DNA from: Zanthoxylum bungeanum
Taxonomy: Eukaryota > Streptophyta > Magnoliopsida > Sapindales > Rutaceae
Direction of reading: 5' to 3'
DNA length: 64,000 nucleotides
Assembly (NCBI GenBank): GCA_019454045.1
Contig: SKCR01037623.1
Location: 27,981 to 91,980, forward strand
Part shown: positions 1 to 11,974 of the stretch, one piece after another
Numbering within the stretch: the stretch's first letter is position 1
How the letters are laid out: each line of letters opens with the position of its first letter
Program-made: the position numbers and the translations under genes
Notes under the pieces: generated by a model
The model's database searches: none
Told to the model about the DNA's origin: nothing
Seen by the model: only the letters and a program-made list of their open reading frames with translations

Positions 1-1049
1 CGAGTTATGCGTCATCGGTGGATTATCGGGAAGTGACCCATGAGATCCCCGGATAAGTTGGCAGTAAATACGGTCGTCAGAGTATCCGAATCACGTACGT
101 ACCAAGTACTACGTTCTACCGATTTGCGAGACAAGTTCGACTCCTAGCAAAGCACCAAGTCTTCCCAATTCTCCGGACATATCCATTTAAGAATATTTAA
201 GATCTGTATCAAGCGTAGTATACCATTGTATTGTGTGTATCGGCCCAGTATCGGATAGTCACGTGCTAGGGCTGGGGCTGGATTAGTGTCTACCTCGTCC
301 GAAGCACATATCGGATGTCTGGTAACATAGTCTCTATAATCGGATATTCATGACCTGGTCACAATATCCCGATTGGTTGCGCAACACTCAAGAGCACTAG
401 TACCGTATCCTGCGTGACATCATCTCCACTATGACTGAAGTGATACTTCCGTCTTGACATCACACCCAATACACTACGACTCTCTGACAAACCCAGAAGT
501 GGTGTACACAGAACCGGTTAAAGCCCTGTACCACCAAGACCAAAGTCTATCGATTATCGTAAGTATTAGCGATGTATGTCTCAGGTTAAGACTATACACA
601 CCTACCTTGATTTCGGCCTCCCATAGACACATAGTCATAATACCAATGGGATTCCGAGGGGTCTATCCAGAGCGAAGCTATTTCCCGTACCATCGGTGAA
701 ACACGACCTCCTATCGCACTTGCATAAGTATCCGATTCTTATATATCTGAGAACTATGTCGTTGTGCCCTCACAACGCACACAAGTGCAATACTAGCCTA
801 TTCCGCATTATCGATGTCCAGTCTCGATAATACTCCGGCTAGAGATATTTAATGATTAATCCTTCGGGGACTGATACTGTTCATATCATTCTCAGTCCAG
901 GAACTAATCATAGGGACCTCTCTTCATTTATATATCTATGGTGATCTAATCACAAATGATGAGAGTGCAATTCCTTGTCACATAGTTAATTTGCTAAACA
1001 ACACAATGTTCTCTGCAAATAGTGACGCTATGGGTCATTTTGTCCAACA
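1..1049 (-). mobile_element. Right-hand part of a family-A Copia LTR
   Basis: The sequence is near-identical in layout to the right halves of the family-A LTRs at 13528-15630, 50872-52929 and 58779-60842, sharing the GTGACGCTATGGGTCAT end block and a terminal TCCAACA. Family-A elements run on the minus strand here, so this is the U3 end. The left part lies outside the window. It stops at 1049 and abuts family-B LTR sequence, so it is probably a solo LTR or an element inserted in that LTR. The expected duplicated target would be TATCT (1050-1054), which cannot be checked on the left. The open frame around 454-699 recurs in other copies only because the LTR is conserved. Confidence 0.8.
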
Positions 1050-2809
1050 TATCTCAGGTATAATAAGGATAGCCTATGACAGAGGGATTATGCATATGCT
1101 ATGATCTCGACATACATAGTTTAGCGAGATTATCCGTGGTCATCATAATCCATGCGTGGGTGGATTATAGACATAACATTCGATTTCATGATGCATAAAC
1201 ATATACTTAGAGAGTCCCACAATATGCAGTGTACTCGTTGAGCACTTAGGCAACTCGATATGAATAATACAGATTATTCATAATACTTCATCGGATTAAA
1301 TTAGTTAATCCGGATCATTAATCGGTTAAACGATTACACATGCATTAGAGGATTTTGTCTGCTAATAATTATTGTGTATTTGTATTTGATACATAATATG
1401 ATTAGATACACATTAATTATTTATCAAATAAGATTTTGACACATGCCATAAATATATGTATTGTTATTTAATATAAATAAAATACATAATATATAATAAT
1501 TAATTGATTAAATTTATCATAATTGTTATGATAAATATTTAATTATTATTGGTTACACTTGTCATTAAATTTAAGGTTAAAGAGTTAAATTTGGATTTAA
1601 CCACTTTGACTTTATATTTAATTTATTTAATATTTTTCATTTGTGATAAATGTTATCACACATGTAATTCTTTAATAGTAACACATGTCATGAATTAAAT
1701 TAGTCTTTGTGTGTCCAATTTTGATTGGATATTATAAAGTGTATTGATTTTAATTTGATTAAAATTTAAAAGGATAAAAATACCCTCCTTTATGCACTAT
1801 TTCGGTCAACACATATATTTAAAGGAGGACATTTATTTCTCTCTCTTGATCACTCTTCCTCACTGCCAGAAGTTTCAAAATAAAAGGATGAATTGATGAT
1901 TCAAGCACAAAGATTTGAAGGAAAATCAAGAATTTGTAGAAAGATTTTAAGGTAAGTCTTCAAAACCAAAGCTTGGAAATATTGTTTCTTGATTCTTGAC
2001 AATCTAGAAGGGTTCTACGTTTCTTTTAAATCTAAAATTTGGGGATTTTGGTTGTGAATGGTGAAATGGAAGAATTAGTGCATGTGTGAAGTAGTTTTAG
2101 GCAACATTATTGTAATATTGTTTCAATATATTGTTGGATAACTTGGTTGCTATTCTAGAGTTGTTGATCCACTCTAAGATAACCTAGAATTATTCTAGAG
2201 TACTTCATGTGTGGTGGGACTCATTTTGTGTTTGATTAATTCGATTAATCTTGGAAAAATTAGATTTAAAGCATGTATTTTGGCAAATTTGGTCACTGTT
2301 TCAGACCTGGAAAAGTTACTGATTTTGTGATAAAAATGTTGTCTTTAGAATGTATTGGATTTGTTTTGGGAGTTGGAATAATTGCCGAAAAGTGTTTCCG
2401 ACTTGAAATAAGTGAAAATGGCCAAAAATGATGTTACTGGGTGGATTTTGAGTCAACCAAGTGACGACTATCTAAACAGTGAAACCGTAACTATTTGGAC
2501 AACCCATGAACTTCCCCGACACTATCAGAGCTGACTTGGGCAGTTTCCATAAGTTTCGGGTAGTCGATTCAGTAAAAAACAAAAAGTGTTTTGCGTCATT
2601 TTACTGAAAATCGGTTTTCGTAAAAGTTTTGTGAAATTTCAACTATGTTTATGTCAATATTTGATATTGAATAAATAGATTTAGGTGAAATATGAATAAA
2701 TTATTCATATTAGATATTGAATAATTTATTTGGTATTTTGAAAAAGTTTTAAAATACGATTTTGCCCAAACCGCACTTATGCTGAGCCCCATTGCACAAA
2801 ATCCCAACA
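1050..2809 (+). mobile_element. Family-B 5' LTR, 3' portion
   Basis: It aligns with 7828-9615, the 3' LTR of the same element, and ends in CCCAACA directly before a PBS. The first roughly 845 bp of this LTR are missing here, displaced to the left by the family-A LTR at 1-1049. It contains a TATA-like stretch and, downstream, a block around 2146-2220 with repeated TCTAGA-type half-sites that is shared with other B and C LTRs. Confidence 0.85.
1813..1824 (+). promoter_or_regulatory. TATA-like box of family-B 5' LTR
   Basis: ATATATTTAAAG lies at the same place in both B LTRs (also 8595-8606) and is followed by a CT-rich stretch (TTTCTCTCTCTTGATC), a usual context for a plant LTR transcription start. 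No experimental support. Confidence 0.5.
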
Positions 2810-2814
2810 AAAAA

Positions 2815-2829
2815 TGGTATCAGAGTGGG
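2815..2829 (+). other. Primer-binding site of element B (initiator-Met type)
   Basis: TGGTATCAGAGTGGG follows the LTR end after five A residues. TGGTATCAGAGC is the usual plant Copia PBS, complementary to the 3' end of initiator methionine tRNA. It fixes the + orientation of element B. Confidence 0.9.
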
Positions 2830-3119
2830 TCTGATACTTCATTCATTACATTATTCATGCTTGATGTTTGATATTTAATCCAATTTTATTGTTCTCACAT
2901 GCTTGGAATCTATATGTGTTTCTTTACTTTTCTGTTCTTCGCTAAAGAAAATGTAACGAAAATTTAATTGTTAAATTAAGTTATATTTTTTATAGGTAAA
3001 ATTGAAATGTTTAGAAAATGATTTAGATTAAAATTCTGCATTAGATGTAGAGTATAGCTTCCTTAGGAAAATCCCCATTTTTTAAATATGGTCGTGAAGT
3101 AACGTGTATTAGATACATG

Positions 3120-3560
3120 TTTCTTGGTCCGTCCTGTAAGTACGGTTTGTGGGTATCTTTCTATAACTGCATCTGAGATCATGCCAAAGCTGTGAGGGTG
3201 TAGGTAATAGAATTATTATCTATACCGGTTTAATAATGATACATGACAAATTCAAGTGAAAGTGGAAATCCTGAACGTGCCAAAGCTGTTGGGACTACAT
3301 CGGTAGCTTGAGTTTGTCATTGACAAGTGTAGCCTTGATACGCCTCCATGTGAACGTGTCAGAGCTGTCACAGCGAGAAATAGTCAGGACCAAAATCAGA
3401 AGTCACTGGTGAGTGATTGACAATGAGTTGTCTACCTAATGAATATACGTAGGTGAGATCGTGCCAAAGCTGTGAGTCGAAATATATTCATGGGATCCTA
3501 CTCTCATTATGGAATTTGATTTAATTATCAAATTCCCATTGTCCATTGGGGATTACGGTA
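3120..3560 (+). repeat. Leader of element B with a four-fold motif
   Basis: A motif close to GATCRTGCCAAAGCTGTGAG occurs at 3175-3200, 3273-3293, 3352-3370 and 3454-3476. It is preceded by a CCGTC..GTACGG inverted repeat near 3130-3147. The same layout with diverged motifs is found in the leader of element C at 61188-61487. Stops occur in every frame, so it is untranslated leader RNA. Confidence 0.75.
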
Positions 3561-6500
3561 TTACTTAATGTAGTGGGAGACACTACTATGCTTAAGTTAT
3601 GGATTTACTACTTACATTTTCCTTATTCTATACTGCTTATAGAATTATATTTCTAATCCACTGTGTAGTATATTACTTGAATATATTTTCTGACTTTACT
3701 TATGGTTACATAGTTCTAGAATAGGTTCTAGAAAGACAGTAGACTTAGATATTGGTAGATTAATTGAAACCATCGAGGACTGTTGTTCCGATTTTTTTGA
3801 AAATCAAGATGGTTTGTGACTTATTTCTAAGTCACAATTAGGTAATCTAAAAGGATATATGTGTTTAGGATATAATAATCTAGTTAGAATTATTTCTTAT
3901 GTGGTAAGAATTGACACGAATTAGTTCATATCTCGAGATTTTTGACTGGTATTAAGAAAACTCCTTTAGTATTTGTTTTTCTTATAATAACGTTTCTTAG
4001 CTTTAATGACTTTTAGAAGTTACATGTCTCACACAGTTTGTTAATCAATCATTTTCAATTGTTGTGAATAATTGAATGCAAATTATAAAGCTTAAGAAAT
4101 GAGATGTGTATAGTTGTGTATAGAGAATATCGATTATCACAATAAGTCAACTGTAGGTATTGGATACCAGATCTTCCATCTGGTTATTTGAAATAATTTT
4201 CTATAACTGTTTTGATATTTGATATCAGAACTTGTGACTATTGGATAGTTACTTATTCTGTATAAATATTTGTTATATATTTTAAGACGACTAGTAGTGT
4301 CATTAATGAAAGACGAACATTAAGAAAATATTTGGTAAACTAAATAACTTAGAACTGTGCTTTATGAGATTTCATCATCAAAGCATTAGATGTTCAATCT
4401 GTATAGTAAAGGATGGTCTGATATGAGATCACACCAGATATCCTTATCCATTTAATGAATATTGTATTCAGATTGTGATTAAATTTCATTTAACCAATGA
4501 TCGTCATTGGACCACAGATTTATTAAACTAATACATTTGATGTGTGTAGTTTAATGAATTAGATATTGTCTTGTAGAGTTTTCTTTACTTCGTAACTCAA
4601 TTGATTAATTGTCATAACTTAGCTACGTGTTTCTAATAGAGAACATATTGAATTTCATGAATTGTTCAAGAACTGTCAATATATTTCTAATGAAACTCAG
4701 ATAGAATATTTTGAATAATTCAAAGATATTCTATTTGTAGTGTTGAAAACTGTATCTTTAGAAATTCTTTGCGCGTCTTTGAGTTGTTAGAAGATGTTTG
4801 ATTTGATCAAACGCATGAATTTAAGGCAATTAGTTCTATAGTTATTTAATGAATGTGATTCTTACTCACTATTAAACTTTCGCTATTCCATTGTGATGGA
4901 ATTGGTCACTCGGAATTATCGAATCTTATATTATTTGATTCGTTGATATTGAGTGTTACCGAATTGGTTTTCAATACTCTCGGGGTTATACTCCGGTAAC
5001 ACTGATTCATCTCTTTAATTAAGGTTACTTTTGTTTCTACAATTACATATATGATATGTATAGTAGAAATTTGGAATCTTGAAAGTTTGAGATTTGAATC
5101 TTTCTTTTGTATAATGGTTATATAATTGAAAGTACTTGTGCCTCAGAAGTACAAGTAAGGTTTATCATTTATTCTATTTGATGGAATATTGTATTCTGTT
5201 TGATAGAATATCTTTTCTATGATCCCGAGTAATAAAATTATTTTGTTACTTGATGGTTAACATTAGATGTTGACTATTGCAGAAAAGATTTGACTTATTG
5301 AAGTCGAATATAAGAGTGATAAACTATAATGGAACTAAGTAATTAATAAGATGAAAAGACCCCCTGACAACTTCCATAGAAGTATAACAGGATGTCAGAA
5401 TTATTTGCGAAGTATTTGATACTTAATGATTCTGTTGTTTTCTTATCGAATAAAATGATCCTATAACTTATACTGGGAGTGATATTTGATACCGATTTCG
5501 AAACTTAACATTGAACCATAGATCTAGGATTGTTCATAGCTTACAAAGATCAAGTTTTGAACTTGATTAGACTTTCATTCTGAATAGTTCATAAAATGTG
5601 CAAATTATTTGCACATTAAAAGCAGAGTGAGCTCGATAAAGATTTGACCTTTATAGTCTGACATTGAGAAATGTTATACTCAATTGTCTATTGTAGATTC
5701 TGAGGAAGCTTGTCTTTTGTCGCAATAATTGAACAATTAAGGATCTGCTGGTTAGTATTGATATTATACCGTGTATTTTGGCTAAAGAATGAAAAGTGGC
5801 GTTCTTGAGTGATTTCTTCGAATAAGAGATCCGTTATGATTTCTTTGTTTGAAGAAGTTCATTCTAGAATGGCCATAGAGTTTGTATTCTGCTAAGATCA
5901 CAGTTTGATATATTAGCTTATGGAGCCTATTGTAGACTCAGATAAGCTATCCGGAAATTTATGCTATCTGTTTTTTATATGAGTCAAATTATCTGGTTTT
6001 ATCGAAGTATAGATTATAAATTTCTTCCTGATATTATATATCCAAACACTTCTTTTCTCCATGTTAGCAGTTAGAGTTGTCTCTGATATATTTAATATAA
6101 AGTTTTATATAAGATATAAAATTAAGAGACTTGTGAGATACTCTCTTTTGTCGCGTATTAGTTATAATCTAAAAAAAGACACAGTAAGACTATCTGTATG
6201 ACCGTTAGTACAAATGTTTGACAGTTAACGTGTCTTTTATTTATATAGTATTCATCTTTTGTAAATGATGATTCCTTTGTCGAAAGAAAGATTGATTGGA
6301 ATGTCTAAATCTTATGCATCATATGATGATGGCATAATGAATATTGTATTATGTATGATTAAAGATATCAATTTAATCGTAATTGTTACGAGTTATTTTG
6401 ATACGCTGTTGAGGTCTAGAACATGTTCTTTGTGATCTTTGAGATATTAAGAACGAGTTTCTCAAACATGGAGAATTTAGTCAGCAATCATAAGGTCATA

Positions 6501-6900
6501 TTAGTTTTGATCCTAATTATGACATTAGATAGTCTATGTCATATAAAGTTAGAAAAGATGCGGTGGGAGTGTCACTGTTGATTCTACTGAACTAGTGGAA
6601 TCAGTTGCAACTTATGAAGTATTGACTTATGAAGTTGCATAGTGACCCAAAAGATTAGAAGTTTACATAGTAGTGTGGTGCTTGCGGTTATCTCAAAGTA
6701 TTTGGATTTGATCTCTAAATACATAGAAAACTTAGTAGCTCTAACACAATACTAATTTTGCATCTGAGTCATGTTGATGTGGAATTTGGATTTTACAAAA
6801 TATGAATGATGCTGGTTAAGGAAAACGATTGAGTTTGTTGGACAGACTCGATTTGTTAAAGCAGGCTTACTTGTTGTTTCCTACCTCTTGAGTGCTGGTG
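3561..6900 (+). other. Non-coding internal region of element B
   Basis: About 3.3 kb of AT-rich sequence between the leader and the 3' end of the element. I could find no gag, protease, integrase or reverse transcriptase motif in any frame, and no open frame of useful length. With flanking LTRs of about 2.6 kb, a PBS and a PPT, this fits a large non-autonomous derivative (LARD-like). It could also be a very decayed coding region; a profile search would decide. A possible remnant of the last codons of Copia pol lies just before the PPT near 6930-6975. Confidence 0.6.
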
Positions 6901-6955
6901 AGCTTTTACGGGCCATGAGTATGCGATACATATTAAGATGTGTATAGGATATCAT

Positions 6956-7014
6956 GGATTGGCACTACAGCAAGGGGGAGATATTGTTATGGTTGGTCCT
7001 CGTAGTGCCAATCC
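6956..7014 (+). other. PPT of element B inside an inverted repeat
   Basis: The PPT is CAAGGGGGAGAT at 6971-6982, two bases before the LTR start TGTTATGG at 6985. It is bracketed by a perfect 12 bp inverted repeat, GGATTGGCACTA at 6956-6967 and TAGTGCCAATCC at 7003-7014, so the PPT/LTR junction would lie in a hairpin loop of about 35 nt. Families A and C show comparable arms in the same place. Confidence 0.8.
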
Positions 7015-9615
7015 AAATCATATTTATATTCGATTCATAAATACGAGTGATTCAATTTTCCATAATATTACTAATTTAATGGTAGCACCATTGTCTTTTA
7101 TATGCTTATTCGATATAATTGTGATTAGATATCTGATTAGGATTAGATCGAAACTGAATCAGATTCAGTGATATATGTATATTAGACAAAAGACCCTATG
7201 ATTTACAGTATAGTGCGCAGTTATAATGTATTTTGTAATTGACATTGGGAAGCACACTATTAGTTGTATATCCTTAAATAAAGTTCCTGGTCAAGATTTG
7301 CTAACACTGGTCGGTTAGTAAAATCCGCTGAGACCAGTACATGTCGTATATCATGACTTGGTCGGATGGTTTATCTCAGTGAACCATGAGTCTCGGGAGA
7401 CTCGTATAGACATGTAGGTGTTTATTTGATAAGACATTGAACGACTCACTGAAGATTTCCTAATAGATGGTACACCAACGTCAATAGGAATCTTCTCGAG
7501 TTGAGCGAGCATATTGTTCCTTTGACTTGAGATACCACAGTGAGATATATGAGTTATCCTCTATACTTTGATGGCAGTCACGTCATCGATCTATTTAGAT
7601 CAGACCACTGCCAGTTCGTTAGGTGTGGACTGATGCTAATGATATCTTGTGCGTATCAAGACAGAATATGTCAATCTTGTGTACAGGACATAGGCATCCA
7701 GCACGTATTTACGATCAAGTAAATCCATGGCCATGATATAACTTCGGAAACCAGTTCTGAGTATTATTTAGAGATCATAAATTGAAAGTAGACTATATTA
7801 TACCGAACAGATTTGACGTTGTTATCTATATCCCAAGTATAATACAGATAGCCTATGACGGAGAGATTATACGTATATTATGACCTCGACATACATAATT
7901 TAGCGAGATTATCTATGGTCGTAGTAATCCATGAGTGGCTAGATTATGGACACGAAATTAAATTTTGTGATGTATAAACCTAAACTTAGAGAGTCCCATA
8001 ATATGAAGTGTACTCGTTGAGCACTTGGGCAACTCGATATGAATAATACGGATCATTCATAATACTTCATCGGATTAAATGAGTTAATCCAGATCGTTTA
8101 ATCGGTAAAATGATTACACATGCATTAGGGGATATTGTCTGCTAATAATTATTGTATATTTGTATTTGATACATAATACGATTATATACACATTAATTAT
8201 TCATCAATGAGATTTTGACACATGCCATTAAATATATGTATTTGTTATTTAATGTAAATAAAATACATATATATAATAATAACTAATTGATTAAATTTTT
8301 CATAATTGTTATGAAAAATATTTAGTTATTATTGGTTACACTTGTCATTAAATTTAAGATTAAAGAGTTAAATTTTGATTTAACCACTTTGATTTTATAT
8401 TTAATTTATTAAATATTTTTCTTTTGTGAAAATGTTATCACACATGTAATTGTTTTATGGTAACACATGGCATGAATTAAATTAGTCTTTTTGTGTCCAA
8501 TTTTGATTGGATATTATAAAGTGTATTGATTTTAATTTGATTAAAATTTAAAATGACAAAAATACCCTCATTTATGCACTAATTCGGTCAACACATATAT
8601 TTAAAGAAGGAAATTTGTTTCTCTCTCTTGATCACTCTTTCTCACTGCTGAAATTTCAAAAAAAAAAATGATGAAAATGGGTTTCATTGATGCTTGATGA
8701 TTCAAGCACAAAGATTTGAAGGAGAATACAGAATTTGCTTAAGGAACTTTGGAGATTTAAGGTAAGTCTTCAAAAATAAAGATTGGAAATCTTGTTTGTT
8801 TATTCTTGACAATCTAGAAGGGTTCTAGAGTTCTTTTAAATCTGAAATTTTGAGGCTTTTGGTTGTGGATGGTGAAATGGAAGAATTAGTGCATGTGTGA
8901 AGTAGTTTTAGGCAATATTGTTATAATATTATTTCAATTTGTTGTTGGAAAATTTGGTTGCCATTCTAGAGTTATTTATCTACTCTAAGATAACCTAGAA
9001 TTATTCTAGAGTACTTCATGTGTGGTGGGACTCATTTGGTGTTTGATTAATTAGATTAATCTTCGAAAAATTGGATTTAAAGCATGGAATTTGGCAAATT
9101 TGGTCACTATTTCAGACATGGAAAAGTTACTGATTTTGTGATGAAAATGTTGTATTTAGAATGTATTGGATGTGTTTTGGGAGTTGGAATAATTGCTGGA
9201 AAGTGTTTCCGACTTTAAATAAGCGAAAATAACCAAAAACAGCGTTACTAGGTGGATTTTAAGCCAACCGGGTGACGGCTGTCCAAACAATGAAACCGTC
9301 ATTGTTCAGGCAGCCCATGAACTACCCCGACACTATTGGAGTTGACCCGGGAAGTTTCCATAAGTGGCGGGTAGTCGGTTCGGTCAAAAAATATGTTTTG
9401 TGTCATTTTACGGAAAATCTGTTTTCATAAAAGTTTTGTGAAATTACAACTATTTTTATATCAATATTTGATATTGAATAAATAGGTTTAGGTGAAATAT
9501 GAATGAATTATTCATATTAGATATTAAATAAGTTATTTGGTATTTTGAAAAGTTTTAAAATACGATTTTACTTGAACAACGCTTCCGCGGCCCCCCATCG
9601 CCCAAAATCCCAACA
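6985..9615 (+). mobile_element. Family-B 3' LTR
   Basis: It begins with TG right after the PPT and ends with CCCAACA. The part from about 7828 onward matches the 5' LTR. At about 2.63 kb it is long for Copia. The segments around 7370-7520 (CCATGAGT, CGTCAATAGGAATCT) and 7985-8040 (CTTAGAGAGTCCCATAATAT) are shared with the family-C LTR, so B and C LTRs are related. The open frames at 6938-7171 and 7540-7722 are not conserved as proteins. Confidence 0.85.
8595..8606 (+). promoter_or_regulatory. TATA-like box of family-B 3' LTR
   Basis: ATATATTTAAAG, the counterpart of the box at 1813-1824, again followed by a TTTCTCTCTCTTGATC start-like region. Confidence 0.45.
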
Positions 9616-11550
9616 ATATGAGTTATCCTCCTCACTTTGATGGCAGTCTCGTCACCGATCTATTTAGATCAGATCTCTGCCAGGTCATTGGGTGTGGACT
9701 GAGGCTCATGATATCCAGTGCATATCAAGATAGGCATCCGCACGTGTTTGCGATCTAGTAAATCCATGGCTGTGGTATAACTTCCGAAATCAGTTCCAAG
9801 TGTTATTTAGAGATCATAAATTGAAAGTTGACTATATTACACCGAACGGATTTGACGTTCTCATCTATATCCTAAGTATAATATGGATATCCTGTGAGAG
9901 AGTGATTATATGTATGTAATGACCTTGGCTTGCACAGTTTAGCGAGATTATCCGTGGTCATCATAATCCATGAGTGGGTGGATTATGGACATGAAATTGG
10001 ATTTCACGATGGAAAAACCTTAACATAGAGAGTCCCATAATATAAAGTGTACTCGTTGAGTACTTGGGCAACACGATATGAATAATACGGATTATTCATA
10101 ATACTTCACCAGATTAAATGAGTTAATTCGGATTGTTTAATTTGTTAAATGATAACACATACATATGGGCGATTTTATTCAATCGTAATTATGGAGTATT
10201 TGTATTTGATACATAATACGATTAGATAAAAATTAATTATTCGTCAAATGAGATTTTGACACATGTCATAAATATATGTATTTGTTATTTATTGTAAATA
10301 AAAATACATATATAATAATTATTATATTAATTGATTATTTGGATATTTAATTGTTTAATATTTGAATAATTAATTAATTAAATTTTTTTCATAAATGTTA
10401 TGAAATTTATCTATTTATTATTGGAACAAATGGCATGACTTTAATTAGGCTTATGTATGCAAATATGATTTGTTTAACATAAGGCTTACTTTATTTAATT
10501 TGATTAAATTTAAAAATGACAAAAATGCCCTTACTATACACTAAAGTCGGTCAAGTTGAAATTAAAAGGGAAAATTATTTTCTTCTTCACTTAGATCTAT
10601 CCATAGCCGACCAAAACACCATAAAAAGGCTCTCAATTTTTGTTTGAGAAACCATGAAGAAATGAAGGAAAATCAAGAAAAAAAGGCTAAAGATTTCGGA
10701 GATTTAAGGTAATTCTTTAAAACCTTAAGCTTGGAAAATTAGTTTCTTGTTTCTTGATGATTTAAAGGTTCCTTCAATTCTGAATATTGTGGTTTTTGGT
10801 TGTGGATGATGAATTGGAAGCTTGTGTGCATGTGTGAAGTGTATTTAGATGAAATTATTGTAATTGTTCTCCAAATTAATCATATGATGATGAGTTGCTA
10901 TTCCAGAGTGTTATGAATACTCTTGTAATACCTAGAATTATTCTTGGGTGATTCATATGTGGTGACTTATGTTGGTGTTTTGATTAATTGATTTAATCTT
11001 GAAAAATTGGATTTACATCATGAAATTAGGCAAATTTGGCTTCTAGATCAAATCTGGAATTATTCTTATTTTTTGATGCAAAAATTGTTTTTTGAATATT
11101 TTCGATGTGTTTTGGGAGTTGGAACAATTGCTGGAAAGTGTTTCGGAATTGAAAGAAGTGAAAATGGCCAAAAACGGAGTTATCAGGTGACTTTTGAGCC
11201 AACCGAGTGATGGTTGTCCAAACAGTGAATTTGTCACTGTTCGGCCAGTTCATAAACTGCCCTAACACTATAGGGGCTGACTTGGGCAGTCTCCACAAGT
11301 GTCGGGTAGTCGGTTCAGTCAAAAACGTGTTTTGCGTCATTTTACGGAAAAATATTTTTCATAGAAGTTTCACTAGATTTCATGCATATTTATGTCATTA
11401 TTTAATATCAAATAAATAGGTTTAGGTGAAATATGAATAAATTATTCATATTAGATATTGAATAATTTATTCGTTAATTTGAAAAGGTTTTAAATTATGA
11501 TTTCGCCCGAACCGCGCTTCCGCTACACCCCATCGCCTGAAACCCCAACA
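9616..11550 (+). mobile_element. Older B-related LTR fragment
   Basis: From ATATGAGTTATCC onward it aligns with LTR 6985-9615 starting at about 7547, so the first 560 bp or so are missing. It ends with CCCCAACA. It differs from the two B LTRs much more than they differ from each other, most clearly around 10320-10700. The simplest reading is that element B inserted into this older LTR, whose beginning then lies left of the window. A third LTR of a recombined array is the alternative. The open frames at 11007-11419 are chance. Confidence 0.7.
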
Positions 11551-11919
11551 TATGATATGCATGCAAATGGATTAATAAGATTATTTAGTTTAAAAGGTTT
11601 AAAATTTACGAATTCAAGTTTTAATACAAATGGACCTTATGAGTACATTATTTTCCTTGGTATATCGAATTGAAACCTAGACATAAATTCCATAGCCGAT
11701 TCCAAATGGACGGTAATATATATTCTGCACTCGGGATACAATACCACGTACCTTTGGAATAAATAATGTGCTTTTATCAATTAAATGGTTTAATGACATT
11801 TGGTCCTTTCGTTGAATTAATTTTAAAATTCTTTTAGTGAACTAATAATTTAATAGTTGAATTCATTAGATCACTATAACAACTTGATTAATTAGCTTAA
11901 TTAAATTAATTGATTACTA
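11551..11919 (+). mobile_element. Diverged Tat-like LTR fragment
   Basis: The reverse complement of about 11640-11765 matches a block present twice in each LTR of the nested Tat element (28785-28892 and 29921-30021), including a constant-looking CGTCCATT..GAATCGGCTA core. Orientation is opposite to the nested Tat. Both ends are undefined; it abuts the older LTR on the left and Copia RNase H on the right. Confidence 0.55.
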
Positions 11920-11974
11920 GAGACTAATCCAGATGATAGAAAATCTACATCAGGATAGATATTTACCATTAATG

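Noticed and set aside
6938..7171. 77-codon frame across the B PPT and LTR start
   Set aside because: Crosses the PPT/LTR border; at most its first residues echo the end of Copia pol.
11026..11340. 104-codon minus frame in the older LTR
   Set aside because: Not open in the two other B LTRs at the same place.
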